From the NCBI GenBank assembly GCA_037130535.1, contig JBAXSU010000002.1, positions 1-64,000 on the forward strand: 64,000 nucleotides of DNA, in the 5' to 3' direction. The first letter of the stretch is position 1. Each line of letters begins with the position of its first letter. The notes beneath the pieces are model-generated. The model was not told the origin of the DNA and searched no databases. It saw only the letters and a list, made by a program, of their open reading frames with translations. The DNA comes from VFMC01 sp037130535 (GTDB taxonomy: Bacteria; Actinomycetota; Acidimicrobiia; Acidimicrobiales; Ilumatobacteraceae). The translations under genes were made by a program, and so were the position numbers. Positions 61,088 through 64,000 of the stretch are shown here, one piece after another.

Positions 61088-63324
61088 TCGATGAGGCCGG
61101 CGGTGCGGGCGATGTCGACCGCCCCGCTTCGTGACGTCGTGCCGAGTTTGCGGTAGATGGCCACGGTGTGCGTCTTCACCGTGTTGCGCGACAGGTAGAG
61201 CCGTTCGGCGATCTCTCCCACACTGAGGTGTGTGGGCAGGTATTGCAGCACGCGGAGTTCGGCGGTGGTGAGCGACGAGGGCCCGAAACTGGCGGCATGG
61301 CCGCCGGAGGCAACCGAGCGGCGGATGTCGGCCATCTGCCGAGCTGCAGCGCGGGCGTCGGGCATGGCGGCGAGGAACACCTCGGCCTCGTCGAGCAGGG
61401 TGGTGGCTTCGACGGTACGTCCGGCCAGCGCGCTGGCCCGGGCCAGGGCCAGGCGGCAGACCAGGTTGAACCAGGGACTGACCGGCGCGAAGCCGCTGAT
61501 ATGGAGGCGGGCGACCTGGTGGAGGTCGGCCGCTTCATCGAGTCGACCCTGATGGGCGAGCACGAGGGCCCGCACGGCAGTAGCGGGGCATGCAGCCGGC
61601 AGCGTCCAGCGGTCGTCGAGCACGCGCGCGCTCTCGTCGCTGCACTCGGCGGCCGCGTCCCAGGCACCGAGGTCGATATGCACCAAGGCGAGGATGGCGA
61701 GCGACAGGCTGCGGATCAGCGGCCGACCATCGCCGCCGGTGATGGCTTCTCGCAAGAGTTCGACGGCACGGTCGGAGTTGCCGCGCAGCGCGTGCGAGGT
61801 TGCCTCGAGCGTGCACGAGAACGGATGCCAGAACGCACCCGGCCGGAGTCGCGCCCGTGCATACGCCGCCTCGCTGGCAACATCGTCGGCAGTCAGCCAG
61901 CCGATGCTGGCACGCGCCACCGCCAAGGCCACCGCAGGGTCACTACCCGTTGCTGTGATGGGCCGCTCGGCGCCGATGGCCACCATCGCCTGCTCGAGCA
62001 GGGTGAGAGCGGCAACGCCGTCACCTGCCACATGACTGGCGTGAGCACCGGCGGTGAGCAGGAGCGGGCGAGCCAACAGGTCGGCATGCGAGAACCAGCC
62101 GAGCCAGCGTTCGAGTGTCGCCTGACGGCCGAGGTTGACATACAGCGGGAAGTAGCGCACCACGAGGTGTGCCGTCCGGTCGACGTCGCCGGAGCGGGCA
62201 GCGCAAGCCACCGCGAGCTCGGCCTCGCCGCGGTCTTCGTGCCAGGCACTTGCGGCGCGGAGCGTGGCTGCCGCCTCACCGGGTTCGCGGCGCTCGAGTT
62301 CGGCGGTGAGGTACTCAGACAGCAGATGGTGGAGTCGGTACCACTGCCGCCGCTCGTCGAGTGCGATGACCAGCAGGTTGCGCCGGTGGAGGTCTTCGAG
62401 CACGGAGGCCGAGCCGCGGCGGTCGAGCAGGTGGTCGCACAGCGGGCCCGAGAACTGTTCGAGGGGCGCCACCCGCAGCAGCAGGTCGGCGACATCGGCC
62501 TCGACCCCCGAGAGCACGACTTCGGAGAAGTACTCGACCATCACTCGGGTGTCGCCGGCCACGTCGAGGCGGGCACGGTCGCCGCGGTTGGAACGCCGGG
62601 CCAGGGCGGCCAGATACAGCGCCAACGGCCACCCCTCGGTGCGTTCGGTGAGCACGGCGGCCTCGTCGGGAGAGATGTCGACGGCCAGAGCCGCGTACAT
62701 GGCTGTGACGATGGTGGCGCCGAGCGCCAGGTCGCGCTGGCCGATCTCGACCACCGTGTGCCGGGTTCGCCAGCGGGCGAGGGGCAGGGAGGGAAGTGAG
62801 CGTGACCCCAGCGCCACCAACGAACCGGCCGGCAGTTCGTCGACGATCACCGTGAGGGCGTCGAGCGCCTCGAGCGAGGTGAGCTCGTGCACGTCGTCGA
62901 GGATCAGGAGGAAGGGGGTGCGCCGACTGCCGAGCATGTGGGCGAATCGGTGGGTCGAGGCCGACGCGATCGAGGCACGCTGGGTGGCCAGGTCGGCGCG
63001 TACCTGCGGGTCGATCGGCTCGAGTTGGCTCAGCACGTAGGCCACATCGCCGAGCAGCACCGAGGCCTCGTTGTGGGCGCGATCGATGGTGAGCCAGGCA
63101 CTGGGCCGACCGTCGTTGGCGGCAAGGTCGGCCAGCAGGGTGGACTTGCCGTATCCGGCGGCCGCGGTGACCAGCAGCAGGTCGGGCTGATACTCGGCGA
63201 TGTGCTCGAGCAGGTCGGTGCGGGCCACATGCCCGCGGCGACGCCGAGGAGGGTGCAGCTTCGAGGCCACCGCGAGCGGCTCGGCGGGCGCCAGCTCTAC
63301 AGCATCGTCGAATCGCTGAGCCAC
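61084..63324 (-). CDS. MalT-like LuxR-family transcriptional regulator with ATPase domain
   Basis: A 746-residue signal-transduction ATPase with a C-terminal DNA-binding domain. It starts with ASKLHPPRRRRGHVARTDLLEHIA, the MalT-type entry. Walker A is TAAAGYGKST (about 53-62) and Walker B is FLLILDDVHEL (about 139-149). A long helical-repeat (TPR-like) sensor follows (about 330-670), then a LuxR/GerE helix-turn-helix: LTTAELRVLQYLPTHLSVGEIAERLYLSRNTVKTHTVAIYRKLG. It starts at a GTG 6 nt after a TAGACT -10 box (leaderless). It diverges from the sulfatase gene across 126 bp and may control it. Confidence 0.85.
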   Translation of the reverse strand: MAQRFDDAVELAPAEPLAVASKLHPPRRRRGHVARTDLLEHIAEYQPDLLLVTAAAGYGKSTLLADLAANDGRPSAWLTIDRAHNEASVLLGDVAYVLSQLEPIDPQVRADLATQRASIASASTHRFAHMLGSRRTPFLLILDDVHELTSLEALDALTVIVDELPAGSLVALGSRSLPSLPLARWRTRHTVVEIGQRDLALGATIVTAMYAALAVDISPDEAAVLTERTEGWPLALYLAALARRSNRGDRARLDVAGDTRVMVEYFSEVVLSGVEADVADLLLRVAPLEQFSGPLCDHLLDRRGSASVLEDLHRRNLLVIALDERRQWYRLHHLLSEYLTAELERREPGEAAATLRAASAWHEDRGEAELAVACAARSGDVDRTAHLVVRYFPLYVNLGRQATLERWLGWFSHADLLARPLLLTAGAHASHVAGDGVAALTLLEQAMVAIGAERPITATGSDPAVALAVARASIGWLTADDVASEAAYARARLRPGAFWHPFSCTLEATSHALRGNSDRAVELLREAITGGDGRPLIRSLSLAILALVHIDLGAWDAAAECSDESARVLDDRWTLPAACPATAVRALVLAHQGRLDEAADLHQVARLHISGFAPVSPWFNLVCRLALARASALAGRTVEATTLLDEAEVFLAAMPDARAAARQMADIRRSVASGGHAASFGPSSLTTAELRVLQYLPTHLSVGEIAERLYLSRNTVKTHTVAIYRKLGTTSRSGAVDIARTAGLID

Positions 63325-63330
63325 GTGCCG

Positions 63331-63336
63331 AGTCTA
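63331..63336 (-). promoter_or_regulatory. -10 box of leaderless LuxR regulator gene
   Basis: TAGACT on the minus strand, 6 nt before the GTG at 63324. Confidence 0.5.
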
Positions 63337-63450
63337 CCGAGCACCCGGTTTTCGGTCCGGGTGACGAATGACCCAGAGTCACCCCATCTGGAGCATGCGA
63401 GCCACCCCGTGCCGGGCGATCATCACCCGATCGATTCCTACGGAGGACCT

Positions 63451-64000
63451 ATGGCCGACCAACCGAACATCCTGATCATCTGGGGCGACGACATCGGCAT
63501 CTCGAACCTGTCGTGTTACAGCGACGGGGTGATGGGGTACCGCACTACCAACATCGACCGCATCGCCGCCGAGGGTGCCCGGTTCACCGACTACTACGGC
63601 GAGCAGAGCTGCACCGCCGGGCGCGCCGCATTCGTGACCGGCCAGAACCCGTACCGCACCGGTCTCACCAAGGTGGGCATGCCTGGCGCGCCGATCGGCC
63701 TGCGCGACACCGATCCCACCATCGCCCGGGCGTTGCGGGCCAACGGCTACGCCACCGGGCAGTTCGGCAAGAACCACCTGGGCGACCGCGACGAGTTCTT
63801 GCCCACCATGCACGGCTTCGACGAGTTCTTCGGCAACCTCTACCACCTCAACGCCGAGGAGGAGCCCGAACAGCGCGACTACCCGAGCGAGAGCGACTTC
63901 CCCAACTTCCGCCAGCGCTTCGGCCCCCGTGGCGTCATCCACTCGTGGGCCAACCCCGACGGCACCCAACGCATCGAAGACACCGGACCGCTCACCAAGA
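63451..64000 (+). CDS. Arylsulfatase, N-terminal part (runs off window edge)
   Basis: The first 183 codons of a formylglycine-dependent sulfatase. It starts DQPNILIIWGDDIGISNLSCY, with the metal-binding Asp pair WGDD, and carries the sulfatase signature CTAGRAAFVTGQNPYRTG (C-x-A-x-R type; Cys53 would become formylglycine). It also has a FGKNHLGD motif typical of the alkaline-phosphatase fold. A GGAGG ribosome-binding site lies 4 nt before the ATG. No signal peptide is seen, so it is probably cytoplasmic, or secreted by another route. The MalT-like regulator is divergent and a likely controller. Confidence 0.9.
   Translation, partial: MADQPNILIIWGDDIGISNLSCYSDGVMGYRTTNIDRIAAEGARFTDYYGEQSCTAGRAAFVTGQNPYRTGLTKVGMPGAPIGLRDTDPTIARALRANGYATGQFGKNHLGDRDEFLPTMHGFDEFFGNLYHLNAEEEPEQRDYPSESDFPNFRQRFGPRGVIHSWANPDGTQRIEDTGPLTK

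Noticed and set aside
61168..62799. 543-codon frame opposite the LuxR regulator
   Set aside because: No recognisable motif; the regulator has Walker and helix-turn-helix motifs on the other strand.

Overview
This is a GC-rich window from an actinobacterial chromosome (phylum Actinomycetota), centred on the replication origin. Gene order matches the conserved actinobacterial origin region: gyrA-gyrB-dciA-recF-dnaN-dnaA on one strand, and rpmH-rnpA-yidD-yidC-jag-rsmG-parA-parB on the other. Beyond that lie a cwlM-trxA-trxB-(anti-sigma)-sigM block and, further out, rpsF-ssb-rpsR-rplI-dnaB. Deep-branching traits (no murJ in its usual place, a free kinase beside sigM, luciferase-like F420/flavin enzymes, many apparently leaderless genes) make class Acidimicrobiia (Ilumatobacter-like) my best guess; that placement is inference.

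Layout. 1-6.1 kb: three class III aminotransferases (one cut by the window edge, one fused to an aminoglycoside-phosphotransferase-like kinase), a VOC protein and an FAD-dependent reductase. 6.1-10.2 kb: AlkB-like protein, SpoU methyltransferase, a UPF0114-type membrane protein and an OatA-like acyltransferase. 10.2-10.9 kb: a parDE toxin-antitoxin pair and tRNA-Ala. 10.9-26.6 kb: accessory metabolism, namely a TIM-barrel isomerase, small-molecule kinase, two LLM oxidoreductases, an alpha/beta hydrolase / zinc-ribbon / BrkB operon, a D-aminoacylase-type amidohydrolase with an MFS exporter, a molybdopterin oxidoreductase, PRC-MgtE_N-CBS plus DUF1003, and a small membrane protein / dehydrogenase / hydrolase operon beside tRNA-Ile. 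26.7-37.3 kb: DUF3566, a TadE-like ORF, gyrase, dciA, a CPBP protease, recF, dnaN, dnaA. 37.3-42.7 kb: candidate oriC, rpmH operon, two perfect parS sites, parA, parB. 42.7-51.6 kb: peptidoglycan, redox and signalling block. 51.6-55.9 kb: histone-deacetylase-like protein, CCA-adding enzyme, methyltransferase, DUF5318 protein, DinB-like protein. 56-59.3 kb: ribosomal, ssb and helicase genes. 59.4-64 kb: SulP transporter, MalT-like LuxR regulator, start of a sulfatase.

Two expression themes recur. Many operon-leading genes have a TAnnnT -10 box only 6-9 nt before the start codon, which points to leaderless mRNAs. Within operons, genes are joined by ATGA, GTGA, TTGA, TGATG and, in two cases, apparently CTGA overlaps. 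Neither tRNA encodes its CCA end, consistent with the CCA-adding enzyme at 52.7 kb. I saw no CRISPR array, insertion sequence, prophage or intein. The window is mostly core genome; the observations most worth a second look are the kinase standing where murJ is expected, the pseudo-amidase with a possible CTG start, and the leaderless small genes.
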